Source: JAKPBU01 sp964425695
GTDB taxonomy: Bacteria; Pseudomonadota; Gammaproteobacteria; Xanthomonadales; Xanthomonadaceae
Assembly (NCBI GenBank): GCA_964425695.1
Contig: CAYRNF010000002.1
Span: 248,001-312,000 of the forward strand
DNA: 64,000 nt
Direction of reading: 5' to 3'
In this document: positions 43,886-51,885 of the stretch, one piece after another
Numbering within the stretch: the first letter of the stretch is position 1
Layout: each line of letters starts with the position of its first letter
Translations under genes and position numbers: made by a program
The notes under the pieces: model-generated
Told to the model about the DNA's origin: nothing
The model's input: the letters and a program-made list of their open reading frames with translations, nothing else
Databases searched by the model: none

Positions 43886-45328
43886 TCAGGCCGGGTCGCG
43901 AATCACCAGCAGCCGCACTTCGGTCATGTCCTCGATCGCGTAGCGCACGCCTTCGCGCCCCAGGCCGGACTGTTTCACGCCGCCATAGGGCATGTTGTCC
44001 ACGCGCACGCTGGGCACGTCGCCCACCACCACGCCGCCGACCTCCAGGCGGTCCCAGGCGCGCATGGCATGGGCAAGGCTGGCGGTGAACACGCCCGCCT
44101 GCAGGCCGAAGTCGCTGTCGTTGACGCGCGCCAGCGCATCGTCGAAGTCGTCGAACCGCTCCAGGCACGCGACCGGCCCGAAGACCTCCTTGCGGTACAG
44201 GTCGGCATCGCGTGGCACCTTTTCCAGCAGCGTGGCCGGCAGCAGCGTGCCGTCGCGCCGGCCGCCGGCAAGCCGCTTCGCGCCGCCTTGCATGGCCGCG
44301 GAAATCCAGGCTTCGATGCGGTCCGCGGCGCCTTCGTCGATGACCGGACCGATGAAGACCTGCGCGTCGCGCGGATCGCCGGTGCGCAGTTTGCGCACCG
44401 CGGCGGCCAGCTTCTTCGACAGCGCCGGGTACAGCGAGGCGTGCACCAGGATGCGCTGCACGCTGATGCAGCTCTGCCCGGACTGGTAGTACCCGCCGAA
44501 CACCAGCCGTTCGACCACGTGGTCCAGCGGTGCGCCCGGATCGGCATCCACGATGCACGCCGCATTGCCACCCAGCTCCAGCACCACCTTCTTGCGCCCG
44601 GCGCGCGCCTTCAGGTCCCAGCCGAGCAGCCCGCCGGTGAAGCTGAGCAACGCGATGCGTTCGTCTTCCACCAGCACGGCCGCGTCGTCGTTGGAACACG
44701 GCAGGATCGAGAACGCGCCCTTGGGCAGGCCGGTTTCCGCCAGGATCTCGCCGATGATCAGCGCGCCCAGCGGCGTCTTGGCCGCCGGTTTCAGCACGAA
44801 CGGGCAACCGGCCGCGATCGCCGGCGCCACCTTGTGCGCCACCAGGTTCAGGGGGAAGTTGAACGGCGTGATGAACGCGCACGCGCCGATGGGCACGCGC
44901 CGGGTCATGCCGCGATAGCCGCGCGCGCGTTCGGACACCTGCAGCTCCAGCACCTCGCCGCCGATGCGCGTGGCCTCGCCGGCGGCGATGCGGAAGGTGT
45001 CGATCAGCCGCAGCACCTCGCCGCGCGCGTCTCGGATCGGCTTGCCGGCCTCGATGCACAGGGCCAGGGCCAGTTCTTCCTGGCGTTCGGTGAAGCGCGC
45101 GACGCAATGCTCGAGCACGTCGCGCCGGGCGTCGGGCGGGAAGGCCGCCATCGCCGCGCGCGCCTTGTGCGCCGCCACGACCGCCTTGCGCATCGCCACG
45201 CCATCGGCAAAGGCGACCCGGGCCGCGCGCTTGCCGGTGTACTTGTCCAGCACCTCGAGATCGGTGTTGGCGGCAACCGGTTTGTTGGCCAGGTAGTAGG
45301 GGTAGGTCTTGCGCGGCAGGGTCTTCAT
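43886..45328 (-). CDS. Aldehyde dehydrogenase (NAD(P)-dependent)
   Basis: 480 residues of the ALDH superfamily. TPFNFPLNLVAHK is the cofactor segment, SFTGG the NAD loop, LELGGNAACIV carries the general-base Glu and SGQSCISVQR the catalytic Cys. PYGGVKQSGLGREG and the terminal YAIEDMTE block are typical. It resembles the lactaldehyde/glyceraldehyde-3-phosphate-type ALDHs, but the substrate cannot be fixed. An 8-bp palindrome lies 16 nt upstream of the ATG. Confidence 0.9.
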   Translation of the reverse strand: MKTLPRKTYPYYLANKPVAANTDLEVLDKYTGKRAARVAFADGVAMRKAVVAAHKARAAMAAFPPDARRDVLEHCVARFTERQEELALALCIEAGKPIRDARGEVLRLIDTFRIAAGEATRIGGEVLELQVSERARGYRGMTRRVPIGACAFITPFNFPLNLVAHKVAPAIAAGCPFVLKPAAKTPLGALIIGEILAETGLPKGAFSILPCSNDDAAVLVEDERIALLSFTGGLLGWDLKARAGRKKVVLELGGNAACIVDADPGAPLDHVVERLVFGGYYQSGQSCISVQRILVHASLYPALSKKLAAAVRKLRTGDPRDAQVFIGPVIDEGAADRIEAWISAAMQGGAKRLAGGRRDGTLLPATLLEKVPRDADLYRKEVFGPVACLERFDDFDDALARVNDSDFGLQAGVFTASLAHAMRAWDRLEVGGVVVGDVPSVRVDNMPYGGVKQSGLGREGVRYAIEDMTEVRLLVIRDPA

Positions 45329-45344
45329 GCCGGCAGGGTGGCCG

Positions 45345-45365
45345 GACCGCGGTTAAGCCGCGGTC
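45345..45365 (-). promoter_or_regulatory. Inverted repeat just upstream of the aldehyde dehydrogenase
   Basis: GACCGCGG and CCGCGGTC separated by 5 nt, 16 nt before the start codon. Its position suits an operator or 5'-UTR hairpin. No T-run, so it is unlikely to be an intrinsic terminator. Confidence 0.45.
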
Positions 45366-45413
45366 GTGCCGGCTGCCAGACCGTCCGGCCGCAGCGTGCC
45401 TACGCATCCGCCC

Positions 45414-45490
45414 GCAGGAGCGGGTTCGGCCGCGAGCGTCCCGCGCGTTGTACGAAGAGCCGGACAGCTCGCGGGTGAAGCCGCTCCACA
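45414..45490. repeat. Opposed REP-like pair (REPIN-like)
   Basis: Left arm 45414-45438 contains CAGGAGCGGGTTCGGCCGCG; right arm 45467-45488 contains GCTCGCGGGTGAAGCCGCTC. They are imperfect reverse complements separated by 28 nt. The consensus resembles the AGGAGCGGC-type elements at 63233-63312. Confidence 0.6.
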
Positions 45491-45668
45491 ACGGCGCGGC
45501 GTTGCGATGGGCGGTTTTCGGTGATCGGGATGCGGCGCACCTAGCAGTGGCGGACGGCGAGCTTGCGCTTGGCCAGGGATGGCGGGACGTTGCGCCGCGC
45601 AGTCGCGACAGGCGCGATGGAGGCGCCAGCGAAGGGTGCGTAGCCGAAGCCGTTCCTGCGGCGTTGGG

Positions 45669-47009
45669 TCAGCGCTTGCGTTCCACCTGCACCTGCAGCA
45701 CGCCGTCGTGCAGGCGCGCATCCAGCGCTTCGCCGGGCTGCGCATCGTGCACGCTGCGCACGATGCGGCCGTCGGGCTTTTGCAGGATGGCGTAGCCGCG
45801 GGCGATGGTCGCCAGCGGGCTGACCGATTCCAGCGAGCGCGCAAGCCCGCGCAGGCGCAGGGCGTCGCGCTGCAGGCGCGTGGCCAGCGCGGCACGCGGG
45901 CGCAGGCGCAGGCCCGCCAGGCGATCGGCAAGCAGGGCGAGCCGGCGCCCGGGGCGCCACGCGCGCAGCACCGCGTCGGCATGGCGCAGGCGCGCGCGGT
46001 CCGCTTCGAGCCGGTTGCGCAGCAGCGCCTGCAGGCGGCGGTGCGCGTCGTGCTGGCGCCGGCGCAGCAGGTCCAGGCGTGCCTGCGGGCGCAGCGCCTG
46101 CAGGCGCAGCATCGCGCGGTCCGCGCCCTGGGCCAGCTGGCGCAGCCGGTCGGCCTGCAGGCGCTGCAGTCGGCGCTGCAGGCCGAGCAGGCGCGTGGTG
46201 AGTTCCGCGCGGTGCGGCACCAGCAGCTCCGCCGCCACCGACGGCGTGGGCGCGCGCACGTCGGCGGCGAAGTCGGCCAGGCTGAAATCGGTCTCGTGGC
46301 CGATCGCCGACACCACCGGCACCGGCGATGCGGCGATGGCGCGCGCCAGCTGCTCGTCGTTGAACGCCCACAGGTCTTCAAGCGAGCCGCCACCGCGCGC
46401 CAGCACCAGCACGTCGTAGCGTTCCGACGCGATGGCGCGCGACAGCATGCCGCGGATCTGCGCGGCCGCCGTGGCGCCCTGCACCGGCACCGGCAGCACG
46501 TCCACCTCGGCCAGCGGCAGGCGACGCGACAGCACGCTCAGCACGTCGCGCACCACCGCGCCGGTGGGCGAGGTGATCAGGCCGATGCGGCGCGGAAACG
46601 CCGGCAGCGGGCGCTTGCGGTCCTCGTCGAAGACGCCCTCGGCCGCGAGCCTGGCCTTGAGTTCGTCGAACGCGCGCCGCAGGGCGCCTTCGCCGGCTTC
46701 CTCCATGTGGTCCAGCACCAGCTGGTACTCGCCGCGCGCCTCGTACAGCGTCACCCGGCCACGCGCCAGCACGCGCAGGCCTTCGCGCGGCTGGAATTTC
46801 AGCCACGTGCTCTTGGGTTTGAACATGGCGCAGCGCACCTGCGCGCGCGCGTCCTTCAGGTTGAAGTACAGGTGGCCCGACGCCGGGCGCGCCACGTTGC
46901 CCAGCTCGCCTTCCACCCAGATCAGCGGGAAGCTGCCTTCGAGCAGGTCGCGCGCCAGCGTGTTGAGCTGGCTGGGAGTCAGGATCTCGCCTGCGGGCGC
47001 GTCGGTCAT
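45669..47009 (-). CDS. xseA: Exodeoxyribonuclease VII large subunit
   Basis: 446 residues. An N-terminal OB-fold (LIWVEGELGNVARPASGHLYFNLKD) is followed by the catalytic domain with RIGLITSPTGAVVRDV, the GARGGGSxEDLWAFND-like block (LARGGGSLEDLWAFND) and SAIGHETDFSLADFAADVRAPTPS. A long coiled coil (about 285-400) and C-terminal QV segment complete it. Degrades single-stranded DNA with XseB, not encoded here. ATG gives MTDAPAG; a TACAAT hexamer ends 7 nt upstream. Divergent from ispG. Confidence 0.94.
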   Translation of the reverse strand: MTDAPAGEILTPSQLNTLARDLLEGSFPLIWVEGELGNVARPASGHLYFNLKDARAQVRCAMFKPKSTWLKFQPREGLRVLARGRVTLYEARGEYQLVLDHMEEAGEGALRRAFDELKARLAAEGVFDEDRKRPLPAFPRRIGLITSPTGAVVRDVLSVLSRRLPLAEVDVLPVPVQGATAAAQIRGMLSRAIASERYDVLVLARGGGSLEDLWAFNDEQLARAIAASPVPVVSAIGHETDFSLADFAADVRAPTPSVAAELLVPHRAELTTRLLGLQRRLQRLQADRLRQLAQGADRAMLRLQALRPQARLDLLRRRQHDAHRRLQALLRNRLEADRARLRHADAVLRAWRPGRRLALLADRLAGLRLRPRAALATRLQRDALRLRGLARSLESVSPLATIARGYAILQKPDGRIVRSVHDAQPGEALDARLHDGVLQVQVERKR

Positions 47010-47016
47010 GGGCCGG

Positions 47017-47022
47017 ATTGTA
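47017..47022 (-). promoter_or_regulatory. TACAAT -10-like hexamer, leaderless spacing to xseA
   Basis: TACAAT on the minus strand ends 7 nt before the ATG at 47009. No -35 match. Confidence 0.45.
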
Positions 47023-47041
47023 GGGCGGGCCCCGGCCCGCC
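47017..47041. repeat. GTAG-headed palindrome, left copy (xseA side)
   Basis: Begins ATTGTAGGGCGGG and ends CCGGCCCGCC. It is a perfect 25-nt inverted copy of 47175-47199. Its outer end is the xseA -10-like hexamer. Confidence 0.85.
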
Positions 47042-47113
47042 ATCGAGATGCCTGAACCCCTGGGGTTTGCGCCTGGTGACGCATCGGGCGTGGGATTGGC
47101 GCGCCTTGCGGAA

Positions 47114-47134
47114 GTGGGCTGATGCCCGCCCTAC
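47114..47134. repeat. Third, diverged GTAG-type palindrome between xseA and ispG
   Basis: Reads GTGGGCTGATGCCCGCCCTA then C, a shorter hairpin with GTAG complement at its right end, oriented like the ispG-side copy. Confidence 0.55.
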
Positions 47135-47174
47135 GGCGCTACGAGCCTTCGGCGGAATTGCCGCGCGTTGCGAA

Positions 47175-47199
47175 GGCGGGCCGGGGCCCGCCCTACAAT
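47175..47199. repeat. GTAG-headed palindrome, right copy (ispG side)
   Basis: Perfect reverse complement of 47017-47041. It ends CCCGCCCTACAAT, so the hexamer of ispG is its last six bases. Confidence 0.85.
47194..47199 (+). promoter_or_regulatory. TACAAT -10-like hexamer, leaderless spacing to ispG
   Basis: Ends 6 nt before the ATG at 47206. The only TTG upstream is 20 nt away from the hexamer, too far for a good -35. Confidence 0.45.
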
Positions 47200-47205
47200 G
47201 GGCGC

Positions 47206-48495
47206 ATGTTCGCTGCCGCCTCGCACACGCCTTCGCTCATCCAGTCGCTGGCCGACTGGACCTTCGGCCCTGCGTCGCGCCGGTCCACGCGCCAGGTCGA
47301 CATCGGCGGGGTGAAGGTGGGTGGCGATGCCCCGGTGGTGGTGCAGTCCATGACCAATACCGACACCGCCGACGTGGCTTCCACGGCGAAACAGATCGCC
47401 GAGCTGTGGCGCGCCGGTTCGGAAATGGTGCGCATCACCGTGAACACGCCGGAAGCGGCCGCCGCCGTTCCGCGCATCGTCGAGCGGCTGGCGATGCAGG
47501 CCATCGACGTGCCGGTGATCGGCGACTTCCACTACAACGGCCACCAGCTGCTGGAACGCGAGCCGGCCTGCGCGCAGGCGCTGGCCAAGTACCGCATCAA
47601 CCCCGGCAACGTCGGCTTCGGCCGGAAGAAGGACACGCAGTTCGCGCAGCTCGTCGAATTCGCGATCCGCTACGGCAAGCCGGTGCGCATCGGCGCCAAC
47701 TGGGGCTCGCTGGACCAGGCGCTGGCCGCGACGCTGATGGACGAGAACCACGCGCGCGCCGAGCCCTGGGACGCGGCGCGGGTGATGCGCGAGGCGCTGA
47801 TCCGGTCCGCGCTGGATTCGGCGCACCGCGCGGTGGAGCTGGGCCTGCCGGCGGAGCGCATCGTGCTCAGCGCCAAGGTCAGCGGGGTGCAGGAGCTGGT
47901 GGCGGTGTACCGCGACCTCGCCTCGCGCTCGGACTTCGCCCTGCACCTGGGCCTCACCGAAGCGGGCATCGGCAGCAAGGGCATCGTCGCCTCCTGCGCC
48001 GCGCTGGGCGTGCTGCTGCAGGAAGGCATCGGCGACACCATCCGCATCTCGCTCACGCCCGAACCCGGCCAGGCGCGCACCACGGAGGTGGTTGTGGCGC
48101 AGGAACTGCTGCAGACCATGGGCCTGCGCGCGTTCACGCCGATGGTGACCGCTTGTCCCGGCTGCGGCCGCACCACCAGCGAGTTCTTCCAGGAGCTGGC
48201 CAAAGTGGTGCAGGAACACGTGCGCGCGAAGATGCCCGAGTGGAAGATCAGCCACCCCGGCGCGGAGAACCTCACCCTGGCGGTGATGGGCTGCGTGGTC
48301 AACGGCCCGGGCGAATCGCGCCACGCCAACATCGGCATCTCGCTGCCCGGCACGGGCGAGGCGCCCGCGGCGCCGGTGTTCGTGGACGGTGAAAAGACCG
48401 TCACCCTGCGCGGTGAGAACATCGCCGGCGAGTTCGTTGCGCTGATCGATGACTATGTCGAACGCAAATACGCCGCGGCCGCACACGGCGGCTGA
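47206..48495 (+). CDS. ispG: 4-hydroxy-3-methylbut-2-en-1-yl diphosphate synthase
   Basis: Iron-sulphur enzyme of the MEP isoprenoid pathway; 429 residues. Substrate barrel blocks QSMTNTDTADV, VRITVN, DFHYNGH and RINPGNVG are present. Cluster cysteines are in CPGCGRTT and CVVNGPGE. The final EYVERKYA-like DYVERKYAAA is typical. The ATG at 47206 is preferred because the upstream in-frame ATG (47122) lies within the repeats. The last 47 nt overlap the PAP2 gene. Confidence 0.95.
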   Translation: MFAAASHTPSLIQSLADWTFGPASRRSTRQVDIGGVKVGGDAPVVVQSMTNTDTADVASTAKQIAELWRAGSEMVRITVNTPEAAAAVPRIVERLAMQAIDVPVIGDFHYNGHQLLEREPACAQALAKYRINPGNVGFGRKKDTQFAQLVEFAIRYGKPVRIGANWGSLDQALAATLMDENHARAEPWDAARVMREALIRSALDSAHRAVELGLPAERIVLSAKVSGVQELVAVYRDLASRSDFALHLGLTEAGIGSKGIVASCAALGVLLQEGIGDTIRISLTPEPGQARTTEVVVAQELLQTMGLRAFTPMVTACPGCGRTTSEFFQELAKVVQEHVRAKMPEWKISHPGAENLTLAVMGCVVNGPGESRHANIGISLPGTGEAPAAPVFVDGEKTVTLRGENIAGEFVALIDDYVERKYAAAAHGG

Positions 48496-49192
48496 GGCGG
48501 TCCACAAGACGGCGGAAGTCGCGCGCGGCGAGACCCGCGAGGGCCGGAGCTTCCTGCACCGGCACGGACGCCACCTGCAGTTGCTGTTCATCGGCCTGCT
48601 GCTGCCCCTGTGGGGCTTCGTGGAACTGGCTGACGAGGTGCGCGATGCGGACGCGTTCCCGTTCGACGAGCCCATGCTGCGCTTCGCGCAGGCGATGGCG
48701 CGCGACGGCTTCGACCAGTGGTTCCTGCTGTTCTCCAACCTAGGCTATACGTATGGCGTCGTGCCGTTCGACATCGCCCTGGTGGTGGCGCTGGCGTTCC
48801 GCCGCCGCTTCCGCGAGAGCATCTTCGCCGCCGCGGCGCTGGGCGGCTCGGCCCTGCTCAACCTGGCCGCCAAGCAGCTGTTCGGGCGCGTGCGGCCCGC
48901 GCTGTGGGAGTCCATCGCACCGGAGCACACCTACAGCTTCCCCAGCGGACATGCGATGGGCTCGATGACGCTGGCCGTCGTACTGGTGCTGCTGGCGTGG
49001 CCCACGCGCTGGCGCTGGATCGCGGTGGGCGCCATGGGTTTCTTCGTGGTGATGGTGGGGCTGTCGCGCATCTACCTGGGCGTGCACTACCCGTCGGACA
49101 TCCTGGCCGGCTGGGCCGCGGCGATCGCGTGGGCGGTGGGCTGCTACTGGATGATGTTCCGCGACCACCTGCGGCCCTGGGGCCCGCGCTGA
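48449..49192 (+). CDS. PAP2-family membrane phosphatase
   Basis: 247 residues, about six membrane spans. The three phosphatase motifs are present: KQLFGRVRP, PSGHA, and SRIYLGVHYPSD with the catalytic histidine. Family members dephosphorylate phosphatidic acid, phosphatidylglycerol phosphate or undecaprenyl diphosphate. The start ATG is inside ispG in a different frame (MTM, with a second ATG two codons on); the 47-nt overlap suggests translational coupling. A link to polyprenyl-phosphate metabolism is plausible but inferred. Confidence 0.88.
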   Translation: MTMSNANTPRPHTAAEAVHKTAEVARGETREGRSFLHRHGRHLQLLFIGLLLPLWGFVELADEVRDADAFPFDEPMLRFAQAMARDGFDQWFLLFSNLGYTYGVVPFDIALVVALAFRRRFRESIFAAAALGGSALLNLAAKQLFGRVRPALWESIAPEHTYSFPSGHAMGSMTLAVVLVLLAWPTRWRWIAVGAMGFFVVMVGLSRIYLGVHYPSDILAGWAAAIAWAVGCYWMMFRDHLRPWGPR

Positions 49193-49205
49193 CCCGGGTG
49201 CGCGG

Positions 49206-49649
49206 TCAGCCGCCGTGGATCCTGCGTACCTGCAGGCTCCGGCCGAGTTCGCAGGTGCGCTGCCGCACCAGGCCGGTACCGGCGCCGGACACGTTGAGCG
49301 GACCGGACGTGCCGGCATCGCCATGCATGGCCTTCGACCACAGCCAGTCCACCTCGGCGTCGCGAAAGGCGAGCCACGCCTTCTGCGCCTTCTTCAGGCG
49401 CGCGGCGCTGTCCTTGTCCAGGCCGCGCATCAGTTCGCGATAGACGCGGTTGAGCTCCCTGTCCCACGCCGCATGGGCCTCGCCCTGCGCCGCGCGCATG
49501 TCCACGGTGGTGACGGCGGAAGCCAGCCGCCGCTCCGCCGCGACGTCGATGGGGTGGGGCTTGCCGGAATCGCAGTAGGCCTCGGCGGCGGATGCCGGCG
49601 GGGCGCAGGCGAGCAGCAGTGAAGTGGCGAGCGGAAGAGAACGACGCAT
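49206..49649 (-). CDS. Secreted LprI-like (DUF1311) protein
   Basis: 147 residues with a signal peptide (LPLATSLLLACAPPASA). The mature part has AAWDRELNRVYRELMRGLDKDSAARLKKAQKAWLAFRDAE, the LprI/DUF1311 core found in lysozyme-inhibitor proteins. Two cysteines (CDSG near the mature start and TCELGR near the end) could form a disulphide. Function beyond family resemblance is unknown. It converges with the PAP2 gene with a 13-bp gap. Confidence 0.8.
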   Translation of the reverse strand: MRRSLPLATSLLLACAPPASAAEAYCDSGKPHPIDVAAERRLASAVTTVDMRAAQGEAHAAWDRELNRVYRELMRGLDKDSAARLKKAQKAWLAFRDAEVDWLWSKAMHGDAGTSGPLNVSGAGTGLVRQRTCELGRSLQVRRIHGG

Positions 49650-49726
49650 GCGGCAACCTCGATCGGAGCGGTGTGCGGCAGTCTCCACGCCGCGGAGTTG
49701 CACGGCGTGAATCGCGCGGGCCGTGG

Positions 49727-50635
49727 TCACTCGCCGGGCTTGGCGGCTTCCACCGGTGCGCTGGTGGCCGCGCGCCGCGCCAGCTGCGCCTCGCGGTGCG
49801 CGATGTAGGCGTTCGCCGCGAAGATGATGCCCGCGCCCAGCACCGTCCAGCGGCTGATGGCCTCGTCGAACAGCAGCCAGCCGAAGAAGGCGACGATCGG
49901 CAGCTGCATGAAGCTGATCGGCGTCAGCGCGGACACGTCGCCCAGCTTCAGGGCGCGGGTCCACAGCAGCTGGCCGCCGGTGCCGAGCGCGCCGGTGGCG
50001 ATCACCCACAGCCACGCCATGCCCTGCGGCCACTGCCACACGGCCAGCGCGGGCAGCAGCGAGATCGGCACCCAGAACAGGTAGGTCCACAGCACGATGG
50101 TGTCGGCGCGATCCACCCGCGAAAGCTGCTTGATCTGGATCGCCACCACCGCGCTGAGCACCGCCGCGGTCAGCGCCACCAGCGTGCCCAGGCTGAACTG
50201 CGTGCTGCCGGGGCGCACGATCACCAGCACGCCGACGAAACCGATGGCCACCGCCGCCCAACGCCGCGCGCGCACCTGCTCGTGCAGGAACACCACCGCG
50301 GCGATGGTCACGAACAGCGGCGTGGAGTACGACAGCGACACCGCCTGCGCCAGTGGCAGGTGGCCGATGGCCCAGAACCCGCACAGCATGGACGCCACGC
50401 CGATCGCGCTGCGCATGAAGTAGCGCGGCAGCTGGGTGGTGCGCAGCGCTTCGCGCAGCGGCGACTGCAGAAACGGCAGCAGCGCCAGCAGGCCGAACAG
50501 GTTGCGGAAGAACGCGACCTCGAACGTGTCCAGCGTCTGCGACGCCAGGCGGATGGTGACGGCCATCAGGCCGAAGAACACGGTGCTGCCCAGCATCAGC
50601 CCGGCGGCGCGGGTGTGGGGGTTGCGCGTGCTCAT
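49727..50635 (-). CDS. EamA/DMT-family permease
   Basis: 302 residues with ten predicted membrane spans in two EamA repeats (about 8-140 and 150-285). Landmarks: FFRNLFGLLALLP in repeat one, and GGQLLWTRALKLGDVSALTPISFMQLP in repeat two. Such carriers export amino acids, metabolites or drugs; the substrate is unknown. 77 bp upstream of the LprI-like gene and in the same direction. Confidence 0.88.
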   Translation of the reverse strand: MSTRNPHTRAAGLMLGSTVFFGLMAVTIRLASQTLDTFEVAFFRNLFGLLALLPFLQSPLREALRTTQLPRYFMRSAIGVASMLCGFWAIGHLPLAQAVSLSYSTPLFVTIAAVVFLHEQVRARRWAAVAIGFVGVLVIVRPGSTQFSLGTLVALTAAVLSAVVAIQIKQLSRVDRADTIVLWTYLFWVPISLLPALAVWQWPQGMAWLWVIATGALGTGGQLLWTRALKLGDVSALTPISFMQLPIVAFFGWLLFDEAISRWTVLGAGIIFAANAYIAHREAQLARRAATSAPVEAAKPGE

Positions 50636-50777
50636 GCGGTCACGCGGCGGCAGGCGCGTTCCCGTCCGGCGAGGCAACCGGGGCGTGCGCCGATGCGCGA
50701 AACGCCGCGCGCTGCCCGGGCTGCGCGCGCAGCGCAGCGGGCGTGCACAGGCGGGGCGGCTTGCATGGCATGCGCGA

Positions 50778-51824
50778 TCACCAGGCGGCACCCACGATGC
50801 GCGGTTCCGGCTCGATCGCCACGCCGAAGCGCGCCTGCACCGACGCCGCGATGCGCCGCGCCAGGTCCAGCAGCTGCGCGCCGGTCGCGGTGCCGTGGTT
50901 GACCAGCACCAGGGCGTGCTGGTCCGACACGCCCGCATCGCCGTCGCGGTGGCCTTTCCAGCCGGCCTGTTCGATCAGCCACGCGGCCGAAAGCTTGCGC
51001 GTGTCGTGGGCCGCGCCGCGGAACACGGGCATCGCCGGGTGCGCGGCCAGCAGCGCGCTCGCGGTGGCGGCCGGCACGATGGGGTTCTTGAAGAAGCTGC
51101 CCGCGTTGCCGACCCGGGCCGGGTCCGGCAGCTTGCGCTGGCGCAGGCGGATCACCGCCTGGGCCACGTCGCGCGGATCGGGCCGGTCGATGCCCATGCT
51201 GCGCAGTTCGTCGCCGATCCCGGCGTACTCCACGCGCACCGCGGGCGAGCGCGACAGCGCGAACTCCACCGCGGTCACGATCCAGGCGTCGGCCTGCTGC
51301 TTGAAGACGCTGTCGCGGTACGCGAACGCGCAGGCCTCGCGATCCAGGCGCACCTGGGTGCCCTCTGCGCGGCGCCACGCGTCCACCGCCACGATCGTGT
51401 CGGCCACTTCCACGCCGTACGCACCGATGTTCTGGATCGGCGCAGCGCCCACGGTGCCGGGGATCAGCGCCAGGTTCTCCAGCCCGTACAGCCCCTGCTG
51501 CAGCGTCCACAGCACCAACGGATGCCACGCGGCGCCGGCTTCGGCGCGGACCACCGCGGTGTCGCCGTCGTCGTGGAGCACCGTCACGCGGCGCGCGCTC
51601 AGCGCCAGCAGCGGTTCGGCCGGATCGTTCGCGAACAGCAGGTTGCTGCCGCCGCCGAGCACCATCGCCCCGGGCGTGGCCCAGCCCGGCGCGAAGGCCT
51701 GCGCGAGCTGCGCGGCGTCGGCCACGTCCACCAGCAGCGGGGCGCGCGCGGCGATGCCGAAGGTGTTGCGGGCGCGCAGGTCGGCGTGTTCGATGCGGCG
51801 CAGGCCGCGGCTGTCTTCTTTCAT
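50778..51824 (-). CDS. murB: UDP-N-acetylenolpyruvoylglucosamine reductase
   Basis: FAD enzyme completing UDP-MurNAc synthesis; 348 residues, type I. FAD motifs VLGGGSNLLF and IPGTVGAAPIQNIGAYG; the YRDSVFK segment; the catalytic serine in GNAGSFFKNP; the late Glu in EPEPRIVG. Start ATG MKEDSRG. It reads toward the EamA gene, which it precedes on the minus strand. Confidence 0.94.
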   Translation of the reverse strand: MKEDSRGLRRIEHADLRARNTFGIAARAPLLVDVADAAQLAQAFAPGWATPGAMVLGGGSNLLFANDPAEPLLALSARRVTVLHDDGDTAVVRAEAGAAWHPLVLWTLQQGLYGLENLALIPGTVGAAPIQNIGAYGVEVADTIVAVDAWRRAEGTQVRLDREACAFAYRDSVFKQQADAWIVTAVEFALSRSPAVRVEYAGIGDELRSMGIDRPDPRDVAQAVIRLRQRKLPDPARVGNAGSFFKNPIVPAATASALLAAHPAMPVFRGAAHDTRKLSAAWLIEQAGWKGHRDGDAGVSDQHALVLVNHGTATGAQLLDLARRIAASVQARFGVAIEPEPRIVGAAW

Positions 51825-51885
51825 CGCGGTGCGCAGCCTACAGCAGCGGGCACGGGGAGGCCGGCGATCGCTCCAGCACGGCCGG

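Larger units (their letters stand above)
45329..45668. other. 340-bp gap between xseA and the aldehyde dehydrogenase
   Basis: Contains the operator-like palindrome and the REP-like pair listed separately. The part next to xseA (45541-45668) shows an open frame on the minus strand that continues an xseA shadow frame; I see no start or ribosome-binding site and do not call a gene. Confidence 0.5.

Noticed and set aside
45541..45668. Small minus-strand gene after xseA
   Set aside because: The frame is the tail of an xseA shadow frame, without its own start or ribosome-binding site.
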